Assembly: GCA_030848705.1 (NCBI GenBank)
Contig: JAUIZM010000015.1
Location: 1,116,001 to 1,180,000, forward strand
Length of the DNA stretch: 64,000 nucleotides
Direction: 5' to 3'
Source of the DNA: Heracleum sosnowskyi
Taxonomy: Eukaryota > Streptophyta > Magnoliopsida > Apiales > Apiaceae
In this document: piece after piece, positions 32,838 through 44,500 of the stretch
Numbering within the stretch: the stretch's first letter is position 1
How the letters are laid out: every line of letters begins with the position of its first letter
The notes under the pieces: generated by a model
What the model was told of the DNA's origin: nothing
Database searches by the model: none
Seen by the model: only the letters and a program-made list of their open reading frames with translations
Position numbers and translations under genes: made by a program

Positions 32838-33749
32838 AATAGATTCCAATACGTCTGTTGAAGTCTTTAAATGGATGAAAAGGAGAAGACGCGCCCTTAC
32901 CCTCCAGCTGAAAAGAGAAAGAAAAATGGTAAGGACGCGTCCTGAAAGAAAAATATGAATAACATTTTGAAGAATCCAGTCAAAATTGTCTTTGGTGTGT
33001 TTGTGAAGATTTCAAGGAGGTGTAACACAAATTTACATTTTGAAACGCGTCCTAAGTTTTTAGGTTAACGTTTTTAAAGGAATTTGAAGGCATGAATCAA
33101 GGCGAGTGTTCAGCCAATAAAAGACGCGTCCTAAAGAAGATCTACATGTAGCAAACTATTAGGACTCGGTAAGTTCATCACAAGCCTTGATAAGTAAAGG
33201 GAGTGTCATAGGTATAGGACGCGCCCTAATATGGCGTCTATTGCTAAAGTGACAGAAACATAATTTGAAATCAAAATAATAGCAACAAAAGATCAAACAT
33301 AGATAGATACAAGTATACATACAAGTATTTCATCAAGAACACGAAAAAGTTCAACGGTCATATCATCGATTTGGACAAAATATACGCTAAAAACATGAAA
33401 TGAAGACATAAAATCGTACCTTGTTAGTTGTTGAACAAGATTTGAGAAGAAAAACATCGGAAAAGAGAAGCTTTGGCCGGATTTTTGCTCAAAAAATGAA
33501 CTGTGGCAGTTTTATTATTTTCTGGAATAAAAGGGTAAAGTAGAAAAAGGGGAAAATGACTTTTAGGTATTTATAGGCGGAGGCTCGCCTCGTGTAAGAC
33601 AGTTGTCAGGCACGTGCGATATTATGGCAAAGAAAGGACGTGTCCCTTGTGGAGGCACGTCCTATTCGATAAAGGTTTAGAAAATTTTGGAGAAAAGCTT
33701 AAGTAAATTCAATGTTTTGTTTTTAACTTCACACTGAATTGGGGGTAGT
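32838..33749 (+). mobile_element. 3' internal region of the gypsy-like element
   Basis: Continues the sequence interrupted at 7432. It carries several ACGCGTCC/ACGCGCCC words, like the LTR. No reading frame could be supported. It ends with a purine tract GAATTGGGGGTAGT (33736-33749) directly before the 3' LTR, the likely polypurine tract. Confidence 0.7.
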
Positions 33750-34930
33750 TGTTATAGCCAAAATTTGATAACGGGTTTTTAGGTTAGATTCGGGTCAAGT
33801 ATGATTCAATTGGGATATCCAAGATGTAATTAGAGCTAGGATTAATATAAAGTATGGGTAAGGGCGCGGCCTTTAGGCCATCCACCCCTTGATGGCGCGC
33901 CCTCATGGTGATAACAGACAACTTGACATGAATGGGTGGATTGACAAAGGACAACATTTACATTGACAACGGACTTATGTAGGAAAGACTTAGGGCTTGT
34001 CCTCATCAGGGTAAAGGCTCGCCCTCTTGGTTGTCTACCCTTTGAGGACGCGTCATCTTGGGATCAAGGTGACAATTCTACAATGAAGGATTGTTCTATT
34101 GGCTTAGTGTTGGCAAGATATTGAAGAATTCCCTCCTAGATTTGCCCTATGAGGTGGATGTCCGTGGTTGAAGGCCTCCAGGGGTTTGCCTGATGATTGT
34201 AGGCCTCCTTCTGTATTCAATGGGCGCGTTCTCATTGGGGATGTGGGGTGAACCTTGGTGTGTGCTTTGGGAGCTCTGTTTCTGTACTCAATGAGTGCGT
34301 CCTCATTGGGGAATTTTGGAGTAATCCTGCACTTTACACCCAAACACTTGGGATCACTTGTCCTGCTATCTGGTAGGTACTTCTCATTCGGGGGACAAGG
34401 ATGCGTCTAGCATTTAAGGTAAGTCATGGCTATACATGCGTCTATGAATCATAAGGAAATAGTTGGTAATGGAAAGGACTAGTCCTCGACGGGGGAAGTT
34501 TCTTTATCCATGAAGTCCCGAAATCATAGGCGAGACTTGGGCCTTTGTGACTAGGACTTGTTGTTAGACATTCCTAAAGTGAGTTAAATTCTAAGTATGG
34601 AAGGCGGTGGAAGAGTCCTACGTCTAAGTATGGAAGGCGGTGGAAGACTTCGACTGGGCTTCGAAGATTAGAGACCAAGCCCATGGATGAAACTTCCTCC
34701 CCAAGAACTACGTTGGCTTGATCCCCTATATAAAGGGGTATGTAAGCACATTGTAAGAGGTCGAAAGTTGAGAGCTCAGAGGCAGCCAACATAAACCCTA
34801 AGCAATCTCAGCCACCAATTAAATACAACCACCATACTTCGATAAATTCATCACCCAAGGACCACCGTTGTAGATCTTGATTCCGGCGATAAGCCTCGAA
34901 CTTTGTTAATTCCAAATTCATCCGTTAACA
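33750..34930 (+). repeat. 3' LTR of the gypsy-like element
   Basis: 1181 bp, TGTTATAGCC to CGTTAACA, followed by the TSD CCGAG. The TATA box CTATATAAAGGGG is near 34726-34738. Indels relative to the 5' LTR include an extra segment with CATGCGTCTATGAATCATAAGG near 34435. Confidence 0.9.
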
Positions 34931-34935
34931 CCGAG

Positions 34936-35366
34936 CTATTAGTGAGCTCGACTCGAGCTCGGCTCGAACTCGACTCGAGCTCGTTCGGCTCGATAAAACT
35001 CAAAAAAATGAAATATATTTGGTATATTTTTATAATATTTGTTGTATTTTCTAACATTTTAAATTAAAATTGTAATTTATAGTACGTGTATTTTATGGTT
35101 AATGAGAATTGATTGGGGAATTGGGTTCGACTTGGACAAAAAATGTTTTAGTTCGTTAGATCAAGAAAAATTGGGCTTTTTTATCTATAAAAATTGTAAG
35201 TTTTAATGAGTTCGGCTCGACTCGGCTCGACTCGTTTTTGTTCGATAAAAGCTCGTGTTTGGCTCGTTAGTTAATGAACTCAAACACGAATTTTGTCAAA
35301 AAAAATATAAAACTCGACTTGTTTAAATCAAAACTCGGCTCGGCTCGATTCGTGAACAACCCTCCT
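34936..35366 (+). mobile_element. Right half of the hAT-like GCTCG-rich element
   Basis: Dense GCTCG/CTCGA words (34945-35000, 35205-35270, 35330-35350), ending ATTCGTGAACAACCC. That is the imperfect inverted match of the left end at 1150. Non-coding. Confidence 0.55.
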
Positions 35367-36769
35367 AGTGTCGTTTTTTATGTATACGCTCAGACATTTT
35401 AAGCATGAAATCAATTTCTTTTTGGCTTCAAACACTTGTACGAGATTTGAAAGCCCTTTAACATAAAATGTAACAGTAGCCAAATTTTGAGATTGTCTAA
35501 ATCAAATTAAATGATTGAATCGATAAGTTTTCTAAACAAAAATTGGGAAAAATGCTCATTGGGAGAATTATTTACGTATATAATATATTTTAATGATTTA
35601 ATGATATATTTTAATTATAATGATATAATTAAAAGTTCTTAATATCTAACTTAACTTAACTAATCTATATCTATACTATTATATTCAAGTCGAAATATTA
35701 CAAATTTTGTTTTTTAGTTATTTTATTAATATGTAATAAAATAATACACTATAATTAATAGTAAATAACATATTATGTTGGGGGTTTTCAAAAATACTTA
35801 AATGTAGAAATTTTTTTTTTGTGCAAAAATACATCTTTTTCTAAAGTATTTTGCAAAATACCAAAAAATTAATTTTTTTTTTGCAAAGATACCAATTTTT
35901 TGAAAAATATTTGCGAAAATTCATTTGGAACTTTACAATCATATTTACAACGGAGATCAAGTGAATTCAACCACAAATGCAATTTTAAAATTTAGTAATT
36001 GAAATCATATTTTTTTGCATAATATGTTGCTTAATAAGTTGCATCGGTTAAATCAAATGCAACCTTATATGCAATCAAAAACAACTTTAATTATTTTTTA
36101 AAAAAATAAAAAAAGAAGTTGCATTTAGTTGCAAAAGGTTTTTGCTAATATATTCAGAATATGATAAAATCGTATTTTTTTAAAGAAAATGATATTTTTA
36201 ATAATTTTTCTATTATCTTTTCTAATTAGACATATTATTTTCTAACAAAACAATTATCTTTTATATACACACATGAAAATACCACTTATATTATATTTTG
36301 CGATCATTGATACACAAGAAAAATATCAAAATCTAAGGACCTATATTTTCTCTTCGTTCAAGCTCAAATTGAAATTCGTTAAAATATAACACCATTTGAA
36401 AGATTTATTAACCTAATTAGTGAGGAAACATCTCTACCTTTTATAGAATCAAATAAATAAGCAAAAAACCGAACAAAAAATAACAATTTTGTAATACTCG
36501 TCTGAGTTCTTGACCCTCGGACCTAGTCAACCGGTGCTAAGACATCTCTAAATTGTGAATTATAACTTATAATTATCTCTAACTAGTGTTATAGAAATCA
36601 ATACTCGCATCTCGATCAAGTCAATTCAATGTAAAATATTATCAGAAGATCGAATTATAATTAGGAAAATTCTTAATGGTTTTCTTGTATATTTGACTTT
36701 TTCAAATGATACACAAAATAGTATTGTCTTTCATTTGGTACCTGTATGTGTGCTGAGTATCGTGCACAA
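35367..36769. other. AT-rich intergenic stretch without recognised genes
   Basis: No supported reading frame. A segment around 35780-36170 repeats GCAAAAATAC-like and GTTGCAT-like words and may be an old repeat. A segment at 36655-36718 (ATTCTTAATGG ... ATATTTGACTTTTT) recurs inverted at about 55428-55490, so it is part of a dispersed repeat. Confidence 0.6.
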
Positions 36770-36936
36770 GGCAAGTGATCAAATGAGACCCTATGTTAAA
36801 ATGAGAACTGAGACTAAATCTCAGCCACTCAATTTTAAAACTACTTTTAATTTGGACCACAAATAAACACACATATCTTTAAATTAGAATAATTATTTCT
36901 CTCCTCACATCACTCATCCACCCACTTCCCGATCTA

Positions 36937-37050
<114 letters not shown>

Positions 37051-37197
37051 CCTCCCCCACGACTTAAATTATACACACATATATTAATTCTCTCTCTCCC
37101 TATTCTCTCTGCATCAGTCACATCTCTCTCTCCCCTCCCTCAAGCTGTGTGTTTTCTTCTCCATCTACCTCCAGTCCACACAAACACATACAACACT

Positions 37198-37431
37198 ATG
37201 TTGGATCTGAATATAAACGATATAGCTCAAACATCTACCTCTGACGCCTGTATCTCCACCGTAATCAACGGATCTCCGGCGAGTAATGCTCGTTCTTTTG
37301 AGTTGGTAACGAGGCAACTTTTCCCAGTGAGTAGAGTAGAGACTGAGAACACGAGTCGCGAGCTTGACGTGGAGTCACGGTGGTTGAACTCAGATTTCAA
37401 CTATTTTGATAAATTTGTAGTCAATTTTTGA
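37198..37431 (+). pseudogene. AP2-like gene fragment (first exon)
   Basis: The ATG at 37198 begins MLDLNINDIAQ, the euAP2 start (MLDLN, an LxLxL-type repression motif). It continues with SxxSTVINGS and VTRQLFPVSR, which matches the conserved TR(Q/E)FFPV motif of APETALA2-clade proteins, then an acidic-to-WLNSDF segment. The frame then runs into AT-rich sequence and stops at 37431. The AP2 DNA-binding domains are absent, so it cannot act as a transcription factor. Its position inside a Mutator-like element suggests transduplication of the 5' leader and first exon of a host AP2-like gene. It could still produce RNA matching the parent gene. Confidence 0.7.
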
Positions 37432-37482
37432 TTGATTTTTGTGTAAATTTTAGTGATTTCTGTTCCAATTTTGGTGATTCTT

Positions 37483-37757
37483 TAATATTTTTTCTGATTT
37501 GTATTCAAAATTTTTTGAAGATTTGGGTTTAAATTTTTAGTGATTTGTTTATAAAATATGGTGATTTGAGTTGAGTTTCGGTGATTTAGGCTTGCTTCTG
37601 GTGACTTTATATGTGGTGGTGGTGGTGTAGATGGTGTGGTGGATGTTCTGAATTTTGGTGATTGTTATTTTTACTTGATGATTCTGGTGATTTTATGAGA
37701 TTTGTGTTTGTGGATGTTACGGTGTGTAGTGGCGATGATTGTATTGGTGATGTGTTT
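37483..37757 (+). repeat. Direct duplication, copy 1 (copy 2 at 51841-52109)
   Basis: The sequence starting TAATATTTTTTCTGATTTG and rich in GGTGATT words recurs after the copia element at 51841-52109 with only a few differences. With copy B and one TSD removed, the two lie in tandem at a 357-bp period. Confidence 0.85.
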
Positions 37758-37779
37758 AGTCTACTGACATGATTGTATT

Positions 37780-39055
37780 TGTTAGGCTCAAGACATGTCT
37801 GAATACCACTATTAACAAGCCTACACCATGTGACTATGTCACATTACATGACCTAGTGATTTCTATCACTGGGATATAGTATAGGTCTCTAAATGTACTT
37901 GTCTTGTTCTCATGAACATTAGCTTGATCATGTATGCTCAAACTTATAATGAGCTTAGTAAAGTTTCTTGCATCTAGATTGTATATAGGCCATTGAATAA
38001 TTATCCTGGTAGAAGTTCATAAGTGTTCATGCAGCAGGATAGAGTTGAATAAGGCTATGAAGAAATAAGTTGCAGGAATTTGTCTAAGGCATTATATAGC
38101 AAAGTCAAAAGAAAGCTATGTCGTGAAGTCACCAATATCCATGTCGTGAAGTACTATATCGCATAGTCCATTTTGTACTATGTCGAGAAGTCCTCAAGAC
38201 ACATGTCGTGAAGTGTTGAAGTCAGCAAAGTCAAAAGAGCCTAGATCGTGAAGTCCTCAGAAGCCCTATGTCGCATAGTCATCAAATGACCTATGTCGCA
38301 TAGTCATCAAATAACCTATGTCGCATAGTCATCAAATGACCTATGTCGCATAGTCATCAAATGACCTATGTCGCAAAGTCTTCAAAGGCTATATCGCGTA
38401 GTCCTCACAAGGGAGATCGCGAAGTCAGGGATAAAGTGGAGTTCACGATATCAACACTTAGCCGTTTATAACAAGACAAATCAAGGTACAGAACCAAGAA
38501 TCAAAGGAGACAAATACTGAAGCATTTGTTCTGGCAAGGTGGTCCAAAGAACAGATGGCAAATCTACAGCTAAACTTGGAGAGAAAGATAAGAGACAAGC
38601 TGCTACAGAAACGGGAAAGACTCCGAAAAGCAGGTGGTCCTTCCTGACACAGTGAACTTCTTATGGCAGGACAAGTTGGACTTTCAGAAGGGGTAGCTGT
38701 GTAATATTGTGTGTGCCTAGTTTGTATAGGAAAATATATATATCGTGCACACACAACTGTAAGCTGTAAGAGAGATACACATAGTCATTTGCTAAGCTCT
38801 TTTCTCTGTAAGCAAGCAAGTTCAAACCGTTCTTGTTTAGAAGCCAGAAATTCGATTGTGAATTTCCTGGAAAGCTGTAGTATTTAATTTGCTTATACAA
38901 AGTAGATTAAAGTGATTGTGTGTGTTATTTACTTTCTGCATATTACATATCATAATCACATACAGTTGTTTACTTAGTTTTCAAGATCGAAAAATATATC
39001 AAACTATCCATTCACCCCCCCTCTGTCTAGTTTCTAGTGGTATTCATTTCTAACA
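37780..39055 (+). repeat. 5' LTR of copy B
   Basis: 1276 bp, TGTTAGGCTC to TTTCTAACA. TATGTCG(T/C) motif array at 38110-38420, including four near-perfect 25-bp tandem units and a fifth decayed one (38266-38390). The TATA-like ATATATATAT at about 38731-38742 marks the probable promoter. Confidence 0.97.
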
Positions 39056-39072
39056 AGTGGTATCAGAGAGAA
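39056..39072 (+). other. Primer-binding site, copy B
   Basis: AGTGGTATCAGAGAGAA directly after the LTR matches initiator methionine tRNA over its first 13 bases. Confidence 0.85.
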
Positions 39073-39105
39073 GGCTGTTAACGTACAAACAGGAAAAGAT
39101 CAAGA

Positions 39106-41571
39106 ATGAGTTCACAGAAACTAAGCAGTATCAAGATTCCTCCCTTTAACAAGGAGCACTACAGCTTATGGAAGAAGAAGATGTTGCTCTTCATCAAAGC
39201 TTCTAACCCCATGTATTTAGATATTCTAAAGCATGGTCCCTTCATTCCAATGATCGAGATTGGTGAATCAACCAGTGGCACTGAGATTGTACCAGCAAAA
39301 CATGTGCCCAAAGATCCCTCAAAATACACTGATCCTGAAAAGGAAAAAGTTGCCCTGGATGGACATCTTCAACTTATCATTTGTGAATCTATGGACTTCA
39401 ACATGTATGGCACTGTTGCTCATTGTACTAGTGCCAAGAAGATGTGGGATCTTATAGAAGTGCTCTGTGAAGGAACTACTGAAGTAAGAAAGAACAAGAA
39501 GCAGATTCTTGTTTCACAATATGAAGCCTTCATGGCTCAGCCAAAAGAGGGAATCACAGAAGTGTTTGAGAGATTCAACAAGCTGATAAACGAGCTCAAA
39601 CTCTATGACAAACACTATGAAACAGAAGAGCTCAATATGAAGTTTTTACTAACTCTTCCAGATCACTTGGAACCAAGAATCTCTTCCCTTAAAGAAAGAG
39701 ATCTAACAAAGATTGGTTTTGATGTGTTATATGGTGTTTTGAAGACATATGAGTTGGAGCTGTTTCAAAAGAGATCTATTCAAGCAAAGCAAGGATTAGT
39801 GGCTAATACCTCATGTGCACTTATTGCTGACAACCTAAGTCAAAGAATGGACTCTCTTAAAGTCAGTCAAGTGAAGATTGAGGAACTGGAAGTTGAAGAC
39901 ACTGGTGATGAGGTCCAGGTCATCTATGATTTGCCTGAGGAAGATGAGTTTTACAGCATGGAGGAACTGGACAAAATGGAAAACAAATCTTTTGCTTATA
40001 TGGCTAGGAGATATCCCAACATAAGGTTTAAAAGAAAGCAGCCATTCAGGTCCAAGTTCAATACTGGAAACACTGGTGGATCTAGTGGCTCAAACACCTT
40101 CAATAAAGGAAAAGGGATTGCTGGTGCTGCTAAGGGTGGATACAAGACAGGAAGTGTGGATAGGACCAAAATAAGATGCTATAACTGCAATGAACTTGGG
40201 CATTTTGCCACTGAGTGCAAAAAGCCTAAACAAGTCAAGAAGGACAAAGCATACTTAGAGCTTGAAGCTAAGTATGAGGCTCTACTCAAGAAACAACAGG
40301 GCAAAGCTTTTATTGCTGAGGGAAAATGCTGGGATGACTCTGATGAAGAAGAAGAACAAGAGTACTCAAACTATGCCTTGATGGCATTTTCTGATGATGA
40401 TGATTCAAGTCAGGTACCCATTCTTACTTCTCTTGATATGACTCCCATTCAATATAAGCAAACTGTTGAAGATATGAGCACTGAGATGTTTAATATTCAT
40501 ACTAGCATGTTAGTAGCTAATGAAGAAATTGATAGACTAACTGCTAAGAATGTTGAGCTTACAGAAAAGAATGAGAAACTTGAGTTAATGGTTGTGAACC
40601 TGGATGGTTTGAAAAAGGAGGTTGAGTATCTTAAAAACAAAGTGATTTGTGCTGAGCAGATAGAGAAAGCCCTTAGAGAACAAATTGCTGAAACTGAACT
40701 GAAACTAAGAAGCTTCAAAAACTCCTCTGAACTTATTCAAACCTACCACAAGGAACACACTGAAGATTGCAAGGTTGGAGTTGGTTTTGACTATGATAAT
40801 GACAAGGGAAGGAAGAAAGTCAAGGGCAAAGGAAAGGAAACTTTTACAAACAAAAATGCCCCAACCATACTGTCAAGTGTTGAACAGCCCATCTTCAAGA
40901 AGAGTGTTGTTGAGTTTGATGAGGAACTACTGATCATCAAGCAACAACTACTTGAAGAAGATGAGGCTGCTAAGAACACTTCTTCCTTTCCTGAACTTGT
41001 CAATCAGAAAGAGACCAAAGACAATCTTGTCAAGAGTCCTAAAGCAAAGAAAGAAGTTGTTAAGAAAAGGAAACAAAACAGAAATGGTAAAGTTGGTGTT
41101 AACAAAGGAAACAACTATGCTTATGTGCCAAATGCTCCCAGAAAACAATGTCAAAAATGCCTATCTGTTAATCATTTGACTCATAAGTGTAGTAAGCCTG
41201 AAATTGTTGAAGTTGATAACCTAAGTAACCTTTCTGCAAGCATAAATTCTAGTCATGATTCTTTCTGTGGTAAGCCAAACTGCATGACATGTTATGTGAC
41301 TGTGATTGCTAACTGTTTATCTCTTAAACATAAACTTGACTCTGCACAATCTGGTGAATCACACACACACATACATTCTCATAGGACAGGGTCCCCAATC
41401 AGGGTTGAGAGGGTGAAAACTTCATGTGAGCCTAAGAGTGTAAACTCCAAAGCCACAGAAAAAGTGAAGTCTCCTACTATGAGAAATGCAATTTATGACA
41501 GAAGAATTATTAATCAAAATGTTTCTAAACCATATGGACCCTACCAAGTGTGGGTACCAAAAGCAACTTAG
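39106..41571 (+). CDS. gag of copy B (intact)
   Basis: An 821-residue frame from ATG 39106 to TAG 41569-41571. It has a capsid region with the copia UBN2 pattern (residues about 10-225), an acidic linker and Gly/Ser-rich basic segment, and CCHC knuckle 1 (CYNCNELGHFATEC, residue about 357). Then follow a heptad-rich region (about 440-560) and CCHC knuckle 2 (CQKCLSVNHLTHKC, about 681). It ends in YQVWVPKAT. It is longer than most copia Gag proteins, as is usual in Sireviruses. pol starts 11 bases after the stop in the -1 phase. It would form the particle and bind element RNA. Confidence 0.95.
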   Translation: MSSQKLSSIKIPPFNKEHYSLWKKKMLLFIKASNPMYLDILKHGPFIPMIEIGESTSGTEIVPAKHVPKDPSKYTDPEKEKVALDGHLQLIICESMDFNMYGTVAHCTSAKKMWDLIEVLCEGTTEVRKNKKQILVSQYEAFMAQPKEGITEVFERFNKLINELKLYDKHYETEELNMKFLLTLPDHLEPRISSLKERDLTKIGFDVLYGVLKTYELELFQKRSIQAKQGLVANTSCALIADNLSQRMDSLKVSQVKIEELEVEDTGDEVQVIYDLPEEDEFYSMEELDKMENKSFAYMARRYPNIRFKRKQPFRSKFNTGNTGGSSGSNTFNKGKGIAGAAKGGYKTGSVDRTKIRCYNCNELGHFATECKKPKQVKKDKAYLELEAKYEALLKKQQGKAFIAEGKCWDDSDEEEEQEYSNYALMAFSDDDDSSQVPILTSLDMTPIQYKQTVEDMSTEMFNIHTSMLVANEEIDRLTAKNVELTEKNEKLELMVVNLDGLKKEVEYLKNKVICAEQIEKALREQIAETELKLRSFKNSSELIQTYHKEHTEDCKVGVGFDYDNDKGRKKVKGKGKETFTNKNAPTILSSVEQPIFKKSVVEFDEELLIIKQQLLEEDEAAKNTSSFPELVNQKETKDNLVKSPKAKKEVVKKRKQNRNGKVGVNKGNNYAYVPNAPRKQCQKCLSVNHLTHKCSKPEIVEVDNLSNLSASINSSHDSFCGKPNCMTCYVTVIANCLSLKHKLDSAQSGESHTHIHSHRTGSPIRVERVKTSCEPKSVNSKATEKVKSPTMRNAIYDRRIINQNVSKPYGPYQVWVPKAT

Positions 41572-41582
41572 TCACTTTGTGA

Positions 41583-44500
41583 ATGCAGGGCAACAGGAAT
41601 AAAAGAGTCATATGGATCTTGGACAGTGGATGCTCAAGTCACATGACTGGTGATATGGCCCTGCTATCACATTTTGAGGAAAAGGCTGGCCCATCAGTAA
41701 CCTTTGGAAATGACAACATTGGTTATACAATGGGATATGGCAGTGTTAAATCTGGAAATGTCATTATTGAAGATGTAGCATTTGTTGAAGGACTGAAGCA
41801 CAATCTCTTGAGTATTGGACAGTTTACCAACAGAGGCTTCAAAGTGGAATTTGATGAAGACCTTTGTTCAATCTCAAAAAGGGAAAGTGGTGAAGTTGTT
41901 CTAACTGGTGTAAAGAAAGGAAGCTTGTTTGTAGCTAATCTCAAGGCTGCAGATAAGGGAGAAATTTGTTGTTTCTACACAAAAGCCACAAATGAGGAAT
42001 TCTGGCTGTGGCACAAGAAACTGTCTCACTTGAATGTTCAGGCAATGAACTCTCTAACCAAGAGAGAACTCATCAGGGATTTGCCTGCCTTGGAGTTTGT
42101 GCAAGATGGAGCATGTGAAGCTTGTCAGAAAGGGAAGATTAAAAGATCAAGTCACAAGAACAAGTTGCTCAATACAAACTCAAAACCTCTGCAACTAATT
42201 CACATGGACTTATTTGGCCCTGTGAATGTAATGTCCCTTTCCAAAAAGAAATATGCTCTAGTGATGGTTGATGACTATTCAAGATATACTTGGGTGGAAT
42301 TCCTATTCTCCAAGGATGAAGCACCACAAGTCATAATAGAGCATATCAAGAGAGTTGATAAAGAAGCACAAAGCACTGGTTCCTCTGTAGTTGCTTTGAG
42401 AAGTGATAATGGGACTGAGTTCAGAAATTCAACATTGTATGAGTTTTGCAAAGATAAAGGAATTTCTCAACAATTCTCAGCTCCTAGGACACCTCAACAA
42501 AATGGAGTAGTTGAGAGAAAGAATAGAACTCTCATTGAAGCCGCAAGGACAATGCTGCTGGATGCAAAGCTACCCACTAGCTTTTGGGCTGATGCTGTTA
42601 ACACAGCATGCTATGTGCAAAATAGAACATTAATCAATAAGAAGTCTGGCAAAACTCCTTACTCATTAATGACTGGAAAAAGAGCATCATTCAAGCACCT
42701 GCATGTGTTTGGAAGCAAGTGTTTTGTGATGAAAGATACCTCTGAGCATGTTGGAAAGTTTGATGCTAAAGCATTTGAAGGTATCTTCATTGGATACTCT
42801 CTGGAAAGGACAGCATACAGAGTGTTTGTACCTGAGCAACACAAAATCATGGAAAGCATGGATGTTACCTTTGATGACAAGAAAACTCCAGGACTGAAAA
42901 CAAGTGATCAAGACAGTGTGCTATTGAGATTTGAGAATCAAGGTTATCTTGAGAATTCTGAAAGTGAAGATGAACCCCCTGTTCAAACTGTTCTAGAAAA
43001 TGAAATTCTTGAAGTTGACAATCTTCTTCAATCACCTGTGCAAGGATTCACAAACACAGGGGGAGAAGAAGAGAATGCAACTGTCAACCAAAATGAGATT
43101 GGAACAGATCAAGGAAATGAACAGGGGCACACAAGGAAATGGGACAGAGCCCACACTAGGGATCAAATCATTGGAGATCCTAGTGAGGGAGTTAGAACAA
43201 GAAGGGCAACATTAAATACTTGTCTGTATAGCTGCTTTCTGTCACAAGAGGAACCTAAATTAATTGAAGAAGCTTTGAAGAATTCTGATTGGATTGTTGC
43301 CATGCAAGAAGAGTTGAATCAATTTGAGAAAAACAAAGTATGGGAACTAGTGCCACCTCCAAAAGGAAAGAATGTTATTGACACCAAATGGGTGTTCAGA
43401 AACAAGATGGATGAAGAAGGAGTGGTAGTAAGAAACAAAGCAAGGCTGGTTGCCAAAGGATATTGTCAGCAAGAAGGCATTGACTATGATGAGACATTTG
43501 CACCTGTAGCTAGACTGGAAGCCATCAGAATCTTACTGGCTTTTGCAGCTCACTCAGATTTTAAGGTGTATCAAATGGATGTGAAAAGTGCATTTCTCAA
43601 TGGTGATCTTGCTGAAGAAGTTTATGTGTCTCAACCACCTGGCTTTGAGAGTGAAGACTTCCCAAACTTTGTGTATAGACTGCTCAAGGCACTCTATGGA
43701 CTCAAACAGGCACCAAGAGCCTGGTATGAAACTCTATCTCAATTCCTTCTTGAGCATCAATTTACCAGGGGTACAATTGACAAAACCCTATTCTTCAAGA
43801 AGCATGGAAATGATATCATTCTTGTTCAAATCTATGTGGATGATATCATCTTTGGCTCTTCAAATGAAAAACTCTGTGAAAGGTTCTCTAAGTTGATGCA
43901 AAGTAAATATGAGATGAGTATGATGGGAGAGTTAACCTATTTCCTAGGCCTGCAAGTACATCAAAGGGAGGATGGCATCTTTATAAACCAATCCAAGTAT
44001 GTCAAGGATCTTTTAAAGAAGTATGGTTTAGAAGAGTCATCCCCAGCTAAAACTCCTATGTCTACTGCAATCAAGCTGGATGAAGACAAGAAAGGCAAGA
44101 GAGTTGATATCAAGGTCTATAGAGGAATGGTTGGATCCCTACTCTATCTCACAGCTAGCAGGCCAGACATCATGTTTGCCACATGCCTTTGTGCAAGGTT
44201 CCAGTCTGATCCCAAGGAATCTCACATGATGGCCATCAAAAGAATTTTCAAATATCTGAAGGGGACTCCTAATCTTGGGCTATGGTATCCAAAGGGCACT
44301 GGGTTCAACCTGGTTGGTTACACAGATTCTGATTATGCTGGATGCAGGATTGACAGGAAGAGCACCTCTGGAAGCTGTCAATTCCTAGGTCAAAGGTTAG
44401 TGTCCTGGTTTAGTAAGAAACAACAGTCCACAGCAACATCCACAGCTGAGGCTGAATATATTGCTGCTGGAAGTTGCTGTGCTCAATTGCTTTGTATTAG

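Larger units (their letters stand above)
1281..34930 (+). mobile_element. Ty3/gypsy-like LTR retrotransposon, host of the nest
   Basis: Two LTRs (1281-2478 and 33750-34930) both start TGTTATAGCC and end TTAACA. They are flanked by the same 5 bp, CCGAG (1276-1280 and 34931-34935), which shows a single insertion event. Only a gag fragment, an antisense reading frame and the 3' leader remain of its own interior. No protease, reverse transcriptase or integrase was seen, so pol was lost or never present. Assignment to Ty3/gypsy (possibly the Tat branch, whose members often carry an antisense frame before the 3' LTR) is inference from gag, the primer-binding site and the antisense frame. All other elements between 3154 and 32837 inserted into it later. 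Confidence 0.85.

Noticed and set aside
34104..35057. Short reverse-strand frames in the gypsy 3' LTR and hAT-like element
   Set aside because: Not conserved in the 5' LTR, so chance frames.
38266..38390. Regular 25-bp repeats that look like a CRISPR array
   Set aside because: Units are head-to-tail without unique spacers, inside a plant LTR, and duplicated with the other LTR at 50986-51110.
38458..38900. Reverse-strand frames of 98 and 79 residues in the family 1 LTR, repeated at 51178-51620
   Set aside because: They duplicate only because the LTRs are identical. The older copy A LTR keeps only a shorter, altered version, and composition is not protein-like.
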